From: Acidobacteriota bacterium
GTDB lineage: Bacteria; Acidobacteriota; Vicinamibacteria; Vicinamibacterales; 2-12-FULL-66-21
Reading direction: 5' to 3'
NCBI GenBank assembly: GCA_020200195.1
Contig: JAIVJE010000293.1
Span: forward strand, 35,165-50,440
DNA: 15,276 nucleotides
Position numbers and translations under genes: made by a program
The notes under the pieces: generated by a model
What the model was told of the DNA's origin: nothing
Seen by the model: only the letters and a program-made list of their open reading frames with translations
Databases searched by the model: none
In this document: positions 1 to 5,903 of the stretch, one piece after another
Layout: each line of letters opens with the position of its first letter
Position numbering within the stretch: the first letter of the stretch is position 1

Positions 1-20
1 GACCGTGGATCTGGTGTTCC

Positions 21-47
21 GCCGGCGCAGGGCCGCGTAGCGCCGGC
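21..47. repeat. Perfect 8-bp stem-loop downstream of the permease remnant
   Basis: GCCGGCGC (21-28) and GCGCCGGC (40-47) are exact reverse complements with an 11-base loop, 26 bases past the minus-strand stop. It could act as a transcription end or mRNA 3' hairpin for the leftward gene. No T-run follows the stem on either strand, so a classical intrinsic terminator is not supported. The rest of 1-72 shows nothing I can name. Confidence 0.35.
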
Positions 48-72
48 GTTCAACATCCGGGGCTAGAAGTAG

Positions 73-817
73 CTAGAACATGATCCGCGCGCCGAGCTCA
101 ACCCTTCGTGCGGGGCCCGCCGCGTACTGGCCGTGGCTGCCGTGATCCATGCTCGCAGGATCCATCTGCAGCGGCAGCCACAGCTGCGTCGGCTCAGGAT
201 TCTCGAAGTCGGTCGGAAGAAGCACGAAGTCCTTCGGCATGACGCCGATGACCTCATACGGCGTGCCGTTGATCAGGATGGTTCGGCCAATGACGGCGGG
301 GTCGGCGGCAAATCGGCGGTTCCACAGCGAGTGGCCGAGAACGGCCAGGTTCGGTCCGTTGGGGATGTCTTCCTGGCTCGGTGAACGTCCGGCCGAGAGA
401 CGGCTCGGCACCGAGCGTCGGAAATGTGTTGGCGGAGACCGCGCCGACCGCCACGCGCTCGGGATCGCCGTCCCCCGTCAGATTGGCCTGTCCATCGCTC
501 CATGTGGCGAGCGAGTGGAGCGTGCGTGTGCGCCGGCGGTAATCGACGACCTCACCACTGGCAACCCACGTTTTGTCGAACGCCGTCCAGCGGCTCCAGA
601 TCATGACGGCACGGTCGGGCTCGTGCCACGGCAGAGGACGCAGGAGCACGGCATTCACGACACTGAAAATCGCGGCGTTCGCTCCGATTCCCAGCGCTAG
701 TGTCAGCACCGCGATGATGGCGAATCCCGGATTCCGGCGCATCGTCCGGGCGCCGAACCGCAGATCCTGCCACAGCGTCTCGAGAAAGACCGATGCGCTC
801 TTGGTGGAGATGGCCGG
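73..817 (-). pseudogene. Broken ADOP/MacB-type ABC permease with a TonB-receptor-like tail
   Basis: Seen: from a TAA at 818-820 the minus frame opens with LWQDLRFGAR, then RRNPGFAII and LTLALGIGANAAIFSVVNAV, the N-terminal membrane segment typical of acidobacterial ADOP permeases. A MacB-like periplasmic domain follows (LGAEPSLGRTF). Around 372-384 the frame must change by one base; the second frame continues the same domain (LAVLGHSLWNRRF, GRTILINGTPYEVIGVMP, LWLPLQMDP) and stops at 73. No ATG/GTG/TTG lies between the stop at 820 and the ATG at 742, and the FLETLWQDLRFGAR stretch is usually internal in longer ADOP proteins, so the N-terminus is probably missing too. Full family members are about 800 residues with several more membrane helices; here only about 250 remain. 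The last residues, PARRVELGARIMF, look like the C-terminal strand of an Oar-like TonB-dependent receptor rather than a permease. Non-functional as read. Confidence 0.82.
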
Positions 818-862
818 TTAGACGGGAGATGGCGGACAATCGTTTGAACCCAAGGTCCCTCT

Positions 863-895
863 GGGAATACGCGTCCAAAACAGACACCTATTCCC
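863..895. promoter_or_regulatory. Inverted repeat GGGAATA/TATTCCC upstream of the 172-aa gene
   Basis: GGGAATA at 863-869 and TATTCCC at 889-895 are exact reverse complements, 33 bases overall, with an imperfect inner pair (GTCC at 872-875, AGAC at 882-885). The element lies between the broken permease and the start at 923 and ends just where a -35 box would sit for the TAAGAT box at 911-916. That position suits a repressor operator; a transcribed hairpin is also possible. No regulator is recognised nearby. Confidence 0.4.
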
Positions 896-910
896 GGACG
901 GGCCCTAAGT

Positions 911-916
911 TAAGAT
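911..916 (+). promoter_or_regulatory. TAAGAT -10-like box, leaderless candidate
   Basis: TAAGAT fits TAnnnT and lies 6 bases before the ATG at 923. No Shine-Dalgarno sequence is visible between them, so transcription starting about 7 bases downstream would give an mRNA beginning at the start codon. No good -35 is seen. Confidence 0.45.
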
Positions 917-922
917 TCCGGC

Positions 923-1441
923 ATGGAACAGGATTTCAGCGGGTTCAGACCTTCGCGGATCTGGAAGCGGATGCCGCCGGAGAGGCGGCTCGAGGCTGCA
1001 GGGCTGTTCTGGGCAGACGAACAATCCACGGATCAGCAGATCGAGGCGGTCGGCGCGATCGCGGCGCACATGAAATTCCGGACGAAGAGCGTCCTTTCAC
1101 TCTCTGACGAACGAAGGTCCAAGTACCTTGCAACGCTGCCCACGGTTTCCGACGCCGTCGCCGCGCGGGCGCTCGTCAACTACCACCTGTCCCACCAGCG
1201 CCCGATGATGAGCATGTTCCTGGACGCACTCGGCATCGTCCACGACGATGGCCTGATCGCTGACGAGAAGATCGACAAGCCTGACGCGGCCCGACTCCAG
1301 GCTGCAGCCGCGGATCTCGCGGCGAAGTTCCCTCCGGATGACGTCGCCCTCTACCTGTCGACCCTGGTATCGCAGGACCCTGACACGTGGGGCAATCTCG
1401 GGGAGCTTCCGCAGACAACACAAGAATTGCGGATTCGCTAA
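923..1441 (+). CDS. Hypothetical protein, 172 aa, all-helical-looking
   Basis: I do not recognise a named domain. The protein is soluble with no signal peptide or membrane segment. It reads as alternating amphipathic helices: FRPSRIWKRMPPERRLEAA near the N-terminus, a Gln/Ala-rich helix around residues 30-50, the stretch RPMMSMFLDALGIVHDDGLI around residues 93-112, and VALYLSTLVSQDPDTWGNL near the end. It looks like a short conserved cytoplasmic protein; similar sequences in acidobacterial genomes are my impression only. The ATG at 923 is preceded by TAAGAT rather than a ribosome binding site. The last residues (QELRIR) and the TAA stop are encoded by the AATTG-rich heptad repeat that begins at 1424, so the native C-terminus may have been replaced by repeat sequence. 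It stands alone on this strand, so the neighbours give no functional clue. Confidence 0.8.
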   Translation: MEQDFSGFRPSRIWKRMPPERRLEAAGLFWADEQSTDQQIEAVGAIAAHMKFRTKSVLSLSDERRSKYLATLPTVSDAVAARALVNYHLSHQRPMMSMFLDALGIVHDDGLIADEKIDKPDAARLQAAAADLAAKFPPDDVALYLSTLVSQDPDTWGNLGELPQTTQELRIR

Positions 1442-1471
1442 ATTGGAAATTGGCGAATTGAATTGCGGATT
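1424..1471. repeat. Heptad-periodic AATTG-rich repeat island
   Basis: GAATTGCGGATT occurs at 1424-1435 and again at 1460-1471, with ATTG/AATT elements between them spaced mostly 7 bases apart. The island is AT-rich within GC-rich DNA. It supplies the stop codon of the upstream gene and lies next to the truncated end of the DinB-like gene. A 14-base inverted copy (GAATTGCGGATTCG on the minus strand) is at 1972-1985. Confidence 0.75.
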
Positions 1472-1491
1472 GAGGAGTGCCAGATCGCAGA

Positions 1492-1908
1492 TTACTCGGA
1501 GATTTCAGAAATCTCGTACACGTGGGTCATCGCATCCGCCAGCGGCCCGTGCAGGAGTTGCGCGGGAGTAATGGCGATGAGCGGCGTTCCCGACGACAGG
1601 TGACCAGCGAGGTCTTCGAGCATTTGATGGAGACGGATCACCTCATCGCCGAAGATGGGCAATGGATCCGGCCTTGGATACGTGCCGCCGATGAAGAACG
1701 TCCGCGCGTAGCCCAACACGCTGGTCATGTGGCGGACGATTTGGACCGGCGTACGCAACTGATGGCCTGCCGCGAAGTCCGGAAAGCTCTCCGGTGCGTC
1801 GCGCAACGCTTTCTGGGTGCGAGAGGCAATGGCCGCCAGAAAATGCCGCAACAGATCGTTCTCAACGCTCACCCTGACCCTCCACACATCCGCAGGGATT
1901 CTGATCAA
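1492..1908 (-). pseudogene. DinB-like (YfiT/DinB superfamily) protein, C-terminally truncated
   Basis: Seen: 138 codons from a TTG at 1908 to a stop at 1492. The sequence VSVENDLLRHFLAAIASRTQKAL, the helix RTPVQIVRHMTSVLGYARTFF (residues about 52-72) and LLHGPLADAMTHV (about 118-130) fit a DinB-type four-helix bundle, a family of metal-dependent small-molecule or thiol transferases. Known family proteins carry the third metal-ligand His in the last helix (H-x-GQL-like) and continue for some tens of residues. Here the reading stops making family sense right after MTHV and ends in EISEISE, encoded by a 17-base palindrome. The start is also unusual: TTG with no clear ribosome binding site, lying at the edge of repeat DNA. 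I infer a fragment whose 3' end was lost at the repeat island. A divergent intact family member is the alternative. Confidence 0.62.
1499..1515. repeat. 17-bp perfect palindrome at the cut end of the DinB-like gene
   Basis: GAGATTTC (1499-1506) and GAAATCTC (1508-1515) are exact reverse complements around one central base. It encodes the terminal EISEIS residues of the truncated gene and lies seven bases from its stop. It may be a hairpin formed at, or promoting, the deletion junction, or a weak 3' stem-loop. Confidence 0.55.
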
Positions 1909-1915
1909 TCGTCAG

Positions 1916-1985
1916 TTTCCGAATAATCGCCGATTCGTCAATTCTGCAACCAATTCCCCAATCTAAATCAACGAATCCGCAATTC
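1916..1985. repeat. Second heptad-periodic island, inverted relative to 1424-1471
   Basis: Read on the minus strand, the segments run GAATTGC, GGATTCG, TTGATTT, AGATTGG, GGAATTG, GTTGCAG, AATTGAC, GAATCGG, CGATTAT: successive 7-base units mostly carrying ATT or ATTG. The first 14 bases (1972-1985) are an exact reverse complement of 1424-1437. It fills the divergent gap between the DinB-like fragment and the beta-lactamase-like gene. Confidence 0.75.
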
Positions 1986-1998
1986 CCGGTGGCGCCGC

Positions 1999-2004
1999 TA
2001 GAAT
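1999..2004 (+). promoter_or_regulatory. TAGAAT -10-like box before the serine hydrolase
   Basis: TAGAAT lies 6 bases upstream of the ATG at 2011, with GTCCGG between and no Shine-Dalgarno sequence. Its first three bases are also the in-frame stop that makes 2011 the first possible start. Leaderless transcription is suggested. Confidence 0.5.
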
Positions 2005-2010
2005 GTCCGG

Positions 2011-2886
2011 ATGTATACGGTCCTCGTGGCCGCGGCTCTCGCCGCGTCGCTCCAGGCACAGACGCCGGCGACACTCGAGGCGCGCGCGCGCGCGGTCATC
2101 GCCTCCAGCGGCGCCGAAGTGGCCATCGCCTTCCGCACGCTCGACGGACGGTCGGCGCTGCTCATCGATCCTGACAAGCCGTTTCACGCGGCGAGCACGA
2201 TAAAGGTGCCCGTCATGATCGAGCTCTTCCGGCAGGCCCGGGCCGGCACGCTCGCACTGGACGACCCGTTGCTCATTCGCAACGAGTTCAAGAGCATCGT
2301 CGACGGCAGCACGTACATGCTGAGCGAAGGTGACGATTCGGACCGCGAGATCTACGCCGCCGCCGGCAAAACGCTCACCCTGCGACAGCTCTGTGAAGCG
2401 ATGATCACCGTGAGCAGCAACTTCGCGGCGAACCTGCTGATCGAAAAGCTGGGTGTCGAGAACATCCGGCGTACGGTGACCCGGCTGGGCGCCGAGGGCA
2501 TGCAGGTGCTGCGGGGCGTCGAGGACAGCAGGGCCTTCGAAAAGGGGCTCAACAACAGCACGACCGCGAGAGGTCTACAGGTTCTTTTCGAGAAGCTGTC
2601 GCAGGGGCAGGCGGTGGACGCCACGGCCGACGCAGAGATGATCGCGATCCTGAAGCGGCAGAAGTTCAGGGACGCGATCCCGGCCGGCCTGCCCGCAGGC
2701 ACGGCCGTCGCGCACAAGACGGGTAACATCACGCGCATCCATCACGACGCGGGAATCGTTTACGCGTCGCGCCCATATGTGCTCGTACTGCTCGTGCGAG
2801 GGATACAGGCGCAGACGCAGAGCGCGGCTCTGATGGCCGAGCTTTCGAGGATCATCTTCGAAGACGTCAACGGTTGGATCAAGTAG
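2011..2886 (+). CDS. Class A beta-lactamase-like secreted serine hydrolase
   Basis: A 291-aa protein of normal class A length. A short hydrophobic leader (residues 1-17, ending LQAQ) points to export to the periplasm. The active-site motifs are in order: S62-T-I-K65 (nucleophile and general base), S135-S136-N137 in the SDN position, E177-K-G-L-N181 matching the omega-loop ExxLN of class A enzymes (Glu166/Asn170), and K236-T-G238 before the beta-3 strand. This is enough for an acylating and probably deacylating penicillin-recognising enzyme; beta-lactam hydrolysis is the family role, but substrates cannot be read from the sequence. The SDN Asp is replaced by Ser, as in some atypical members. 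The start at 2011 is fixed by a stop at 1999-2001. The gene is monocistronic, with convergent repeats after its TAG. Alternative: a peptidoglycan-acting serine hydrolase. Confidence 0.9.
   Translation: MYTVLVAAALAASLQAQTPATLEARARAVIASSGAEVAIAFRTLDGRSALLIDPDKPFHAASTIKVPVMIELFRQARAGTLALDDPLLIRNEFKSIVDGSTYMLSEGDDSDREIYAAAGKTLTLRQLCEAMITVSSNFAANLLIEKLGVENIRRTVTRLGAEGMQVLRGVEDSRAFEKGLNNSTTARGLQVLFEKLSQGQAVDATADAEMIAILKRQKFRDAIPAGLPAGTAVAHKTGNITRIHHDAGIVYASRPYVLVLLVRGIQAQTQSAALMAELSRIIFEDVNGWIK
2080..2095. repeat. (CG)7 dinucleotide run inside the serine hydrolase gene
   Basis: Alternating CG units at 2081-2094 lie within codons for EARARAV just after the leader. Slippage by one unit would shift the frame of the whole mature enzyme. 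At seven units and high background GC it may be coincidental. Confidence 0.5.
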
Positions 2887-2949
2887 CTATCAGCTGTCAG
2901 CTATCGGCGATCAGCAGCTGAACGCTGACGGCTGACGGCTGACAGCTAT
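2885..2949. repeat. Heptad AGCTATC/GCTGACG repeat between convergent genes
   Basis: From 2885 the units are AGCTATC, AGCTGTC, AGCTATC, GGCGATC; from 2924 they are GCTGACG, GCTGACG, GCTGACA, then GCTATG. The two halves are roughly inverted: AGCTGTCAGC (2892-2901) is the exact reverse complement of 2938-2947. The island fills the gap between the stop codons of two convergent genes. It could fold as a bidirectional 3' hairpin, but there is no T-tract. Confidence 0.75.
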
Positions 2950-2950
2950 G

Positions 2951-3799
2951 CTAGAACACGTAGACGAAGTTGATCATCGGAAAGGCGAAGAACTCATCGG
3001 CGCCTATCGGCGAAGCGAGTGCGAGGTCGGCCGACAGTCTCTCGCCGAAAAAACGGATCCCGACGGAGGCGAACCCTTTGCCGCCGTTCCAGACGTAGTT
3101 CTCGGTGATGAGTTTCATGTTTCGGCGGACGCGACGCTCGCCCCCGATCATCACGACAGCGGCACGCCCGCCACCGGTCGCATAACCCATCCCCGCACCC
3201 GCCGTGACCGAGCCATCGGGGCTGCCGTTCGTGCCGACCGCGTAGGCGATGCCGCCGCCATCCCCATCGATATCGAAGGCATGCAGGGCGCCGACCGAGA
3301 TGTCCGTCGATGCGCCGTGGAACAGCTGCAGCTTTGGAGTCACCCAGAACGGCCGCTCCCAGTCGTCGATGCCGAACACCAGGGGGGTGCCGCCGCCGAT
3401 GGAGAACCTGTCCGTGACCCCAACCTGCACGAACGGCATCATGAACTCATAGACGCCGAGGTATGTCTGCCCCCTCTCGAGTGAGCGACCGGTCGGGCCG
3501 AAGAACAGCCGCGTGCTGTTCGGATCGCGAGGCTGGAATTCTCCTCGCCTGACCTCACCTTTCCTGTGTTTCACGGAGATGACGTCTGAGCGCAGCGCCG
3601 TAATCAGGGCGCCCGACACGGTTCGGAAAGAGATCTCGGTCTCGCTCTCCTGTTCGATCGTCCCGTACAGCCGCGATCCATCGCGAAGGACCAGTTCCTG
3701 GGTCGCTGCTGTCCGAACGCTGTCCCTGTCCTGCGCCACCGACGGTACCGGCGCCGCAGTCATGAGCACCGCCACGACGAACACTGTAAGCCTGGACAT
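2951..3799 (-). CDS. Outer-membrane beta-barrel protein with Sm-like N-terminal segment
   Basis: A 282-aa protein from the ATG at 3799, chosen because GGGAG lies 7 bases upstream and the reading begins with a clean signal peptide (MSRLTVFVVAVLMTAAPVPSVAQ, read in two parts as a basic start and hydrophobic core). An in-frame start at 3865 would put 22 polar residues before that signal. After cleavage, residues about 34-75 (LVLRDGSRLYGTI, EISFRTVSGALITA, VISVK) resemble the small Sm-like beta folds found at the start of many uncharacterised secreted proteins. The rest is glycine-rich with alternating strands and ends in the aromatic strand INFVYVF, typical of outer-membrane barrels. Function is unknown; a surface or transport barrel is likely. 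It lies 127 bp downstream of the regulator gene on the same strand and may be co-transcribed with it. Confidence 0.8.
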   Translation of the reverse strand: MSRLTVFVVAVLMTAAPVPSVAQDRDSVRTAATQELVLRDGSRLYGTIEQESETEISFRTVSGALITALRSDVISVKHRKGEVRRGEFQPRDPNSTRLFFGPTGRSLERGQTYLGVYEFMMPFVQVGVTDRFSIGGGTPLVFGIDDWERPFWVTPKLQLFHGASTDISVGALHAFDIDGDGGGIAYAVGTNGSPDGSVTAGAGMGYATGGGRAAVVMIGGERRVRRNMKLITENYVWNGGKGFASVGIRFFGERLSADLALASPIGADEFFAFPMINFVYVF

Positions 3800-3926
3800 A
3801 GCAATTCTCCCTAGTTCCGCACGAGTGGTTCCGCACGGTCGGTTCGATTCTGCGCACCCAACCATGGCGCCAGAATACGGTCCGGCTCGATGAGAAGTCG
3901 TGAGGGGGACGTGAAGAACGCTGAAT

Positions 3927-5867
3927 TCAGCGGGCGCGGTCGGCCAGACGGCTCAGAACCCGTTGAAACCCGGGGTCGGACTGCAGCGGTTCGAACAGCG
4001 GCTCAATCGGGACGGTCCACCCGGTAAACGCCGCATCCTGACGCTCGAGCAGCGCGTCGAGACCTGCGACCGCGCTGTCCGCGCGGCCGAGTACGCTGTG
4101 CAAGAGCGCTTCCGCCAGTGCTGCCTCGGCGCTGCGGCCGCCCAGGCGTAACGCATCGATCGCGGCGCTGGCGCGTTCGAAGGCCGCGTCCGCGGATGCC
4201 GCGTCGCCGCCCGCCCGGAGCGCCGCGCCGAGGCCCAGCAGCGAGCGCGCGTGTTCGGGAAACAGCTCCAGCGCACAGCCGAAACATCGCGCGGCGGCGT
4301 GCGGATCTCCGGCGCGCAGGTGGGCGAAGCCGGCGCCGTCATGCGCGTTCATCGAGAACTCGGGCGCGTACAACTGACCGGTGCCTGACGCGATCTCCCG
4401 TTCGAACTCGCGCAAGGCTTCGCGCGGGTCCCCGCGCCCGAGCCGCACCAGACCGAGCAGCCAGTGCAGGCCTTTCGCAGGATACCGCTGTTTGAGATCG
4501 GCCTGGCGATCCTGGACGATGGTGCCCTCGCGCAGGACCGACTCCGCGCGATCGAGACGGCCGCGCGCGATGTGCACCATCCCCGCTTCGAAATGCGCGA
4601 ACGGAAAATCCGGATACAACTCCACGGCGCGCGCGAGCGCCTGCAGCCGCTCCTCTCCCCAGGCGGCATGGGCCAGCCGGAACTGGTTGCCCCAGTATCT
4701 CGGCTCCAGCGCAACGGCGCGGCGGGCCTCCGCGAGCGCTTCGGCCGCGCGGCCCGCGCTCACGAGTAAGAATGCCAGCGTCGCGTGTGCTTCCGCCAAC
4801 TCGCGTTCGAGCTCGATCGCACGCCGAACGTGGTCAATCGCCCGCGCCAGCAGGTCACCCTCCGGTTGGTTTCTCGCGCGGGACATCTCGTATTGCCAGA
4901 ACCGCGCGTTCCCGAGACCCACGTGTGCGCTGGCGTACCGAGGATCCAGCGCAATGGCGCGCTCGAAATCCGCGATTGCGCCAGCCACCTGCGCCGCGTC
5001 GAGCGACTCGAGCCGCACGCGGCCTTCGGTAAAGGCCTGATACGCCGCCAGGCTGCTGGTCTCCCGATAGTGCCGCGCCGAGGTCAGATCGCCTGTCGCC
5101 GTTCCCAGCGACGCGGCGAACTGCGACACGATGCGATCCTGCAGGTCGAAGACCTCGGCAAGCGAACCGTCGGCCTTCGCGTCCGCCATGGCTTCGCCTG
5201 TCGACGCGTTCACCACCCGAGCCATGATCCGCAGCCGGCCGCCGGCGGTCTGAAAGCTCCCCACCACGACGAGATCCAGATGCAGGGCCGCGCGAAGTGC
5301 GGGGAGATCGGCGCCGACCCGGCGCTCCGCTTCGACTACCCTCACGCGATCGACGATGCGGAACGATCCCGTGGCGCGCAGATCGTTGGTGACGGTCTCA
5401 GCGATGCCTGAGGACAGCCATCCAAGCTCGGGGTCTCCGCTGACGTTGGCGAAGCCCAGCACCCCGATCGAGGCAGCAGTCCGAGCGGTCCCGTCTTGTG
5501 CCTCCGTGGCCGCCGGTACGTGCGCCGTCGACTCCGTAAATGTCTCTTCCCTCTCGACGGGCGCAACGAATCGGTAACCACGACGTGCGACGGTCTGAAT
5601 GTAGGTAGGGTTGGACGGATCGTCGCCCAGCGCTTGCCGCGCTTCCGACACTGCCTGCGTCAGAGCGTTATCGGTGACCGCGACATCAGGCCACAACGCC
5701 TTGAACAGCTCCTCTTTGCTGACGAGCGTCGACCGCCTGGCAGCGAGATAGAGCAGCAGGTCGATGATCTTTGGCGAGATCGATACAACGTGGCCGTCGC
5801 GGGTGAGCCGGTACGCAGCCGTATCGAGCAGAAACGGACCGAAGCGATACGACACGGGTACGGACAT
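3927..5867 (-). CDS. Winged-helix regulator with TolB-like domain and TPR array
   Basis: A 646-aa protein in three blocks. Residues about 5-102 form an OmpR/CadC-type winged helix (LTRDGHVVSISPKIIDLLLYL, the helix ALTQAVSEARQALGDD, and the wing YIQTVARRGYRFVAPV). Residues about 133-256 resemble the TolB-like/FlgO domain found in adenylate-cyclase-TPR proteins (IGVLGFANVSGDPELGWLSS, LHLDLVVVGSFQ, RIMARVVNASTGE). Residues about 272-640 are helical TPR-like repeats (for example YQAFTEGRVRLESLD, AIADFERAIALDPRYASAHVGLG). CadC-type proteins normally have a membrane helix after the wing; none is visible here, so the protein looks cytoplasmic. The likely role is a DNA-binding regulator sensing partners through TPRs; the signal and targets are unknown. 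It starts 36 bp after the glycosidase stop and has its own TAGAAT box 10 bases before the ATG. Confidence 0.9.
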   Translation of the reverse strand: MSVPVSYRFGPFLLDTAAYRLTRDGHVVSISPKIIDLLLYLAARRSTLVSKEELFKALWPDVAVTDNALTQAVSEARQALGDDPSNPTYIQTVARRGYRFVAPVEREETFTESTAHVPAATEAQDGTARTAASIGVLGFANVSGDPELGWLSSGIAETVTNDLRATGSFRIVDRVRVVEAERRVGADLPALRAALHLDLVVVGSFQTAGGRLRIMARVVNASTGEAMADAKADGSLAEVFDLQDRIVSQFAASLGTATGDLTSARHYRETSSLAAYQAFTEGRVRLESLDAAQVAGAIADFERAIALDPRYASAHVGLGNARFWQYEMSRARNQPEGDLLARAIDHVRRAIELERELAEAHATLAFLLVSAGRAAEALAEARRAVALEPRYWGNQFRLAHAAWGEERLQALARAVELYPDFPFAHFEAGMVHIARGRLDRAESVLREGTIVQDRQADLKQRYPAKGLHWLLGLVRLGRGDPREALREFEREIASGTGQLYAPEFSMNAHDGAGFAHLRAGDPHAAARCFGCALELFPEHARSLLGLGAALRAGGDAASADAAFERASAAIDALRLGGRSAEAALAEALLHSVLGRADSAVAGLDALLERQDAAFTGWTVPIEPLFEPLQSDPGFQRVLSRLADRAR

Positions 5868-5877
5868 CCGGCAGACG

Positions 5878-5883
5878 ATTCTA
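5878..5883 (-). promoter_or_regulatory. TAGAAT -10-like box before the wHTH regulator
   Basis: On the minus strand TAGAAT is followed by 10 bases (CGTCTGCCGG) and the ATG at 5867. It lies in the 36-bp gap after the glycosidase gene, so the regulator may have its own promoter. No good -35 or ribosome binding site is seen. Confidence 0.4.
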
Positions 5884-5903
5884 CTTGGTCGAAGCTGGGG
5901 CGA

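Noticed and set aside
1424..1985. CRISPR-like array in the repeat islands
   Set aside because: Units are about 7 bases and degenerate, with no constant 25-40-base repeat and unique spacers, and no cas gene is nearby.
3799..3865. Upstream start at 3865 for the outer-membrane protein
   Set aside because: It adds polar residues before a clean signal peptide, while the ATG at 3799 has GGGAG at good spacing.
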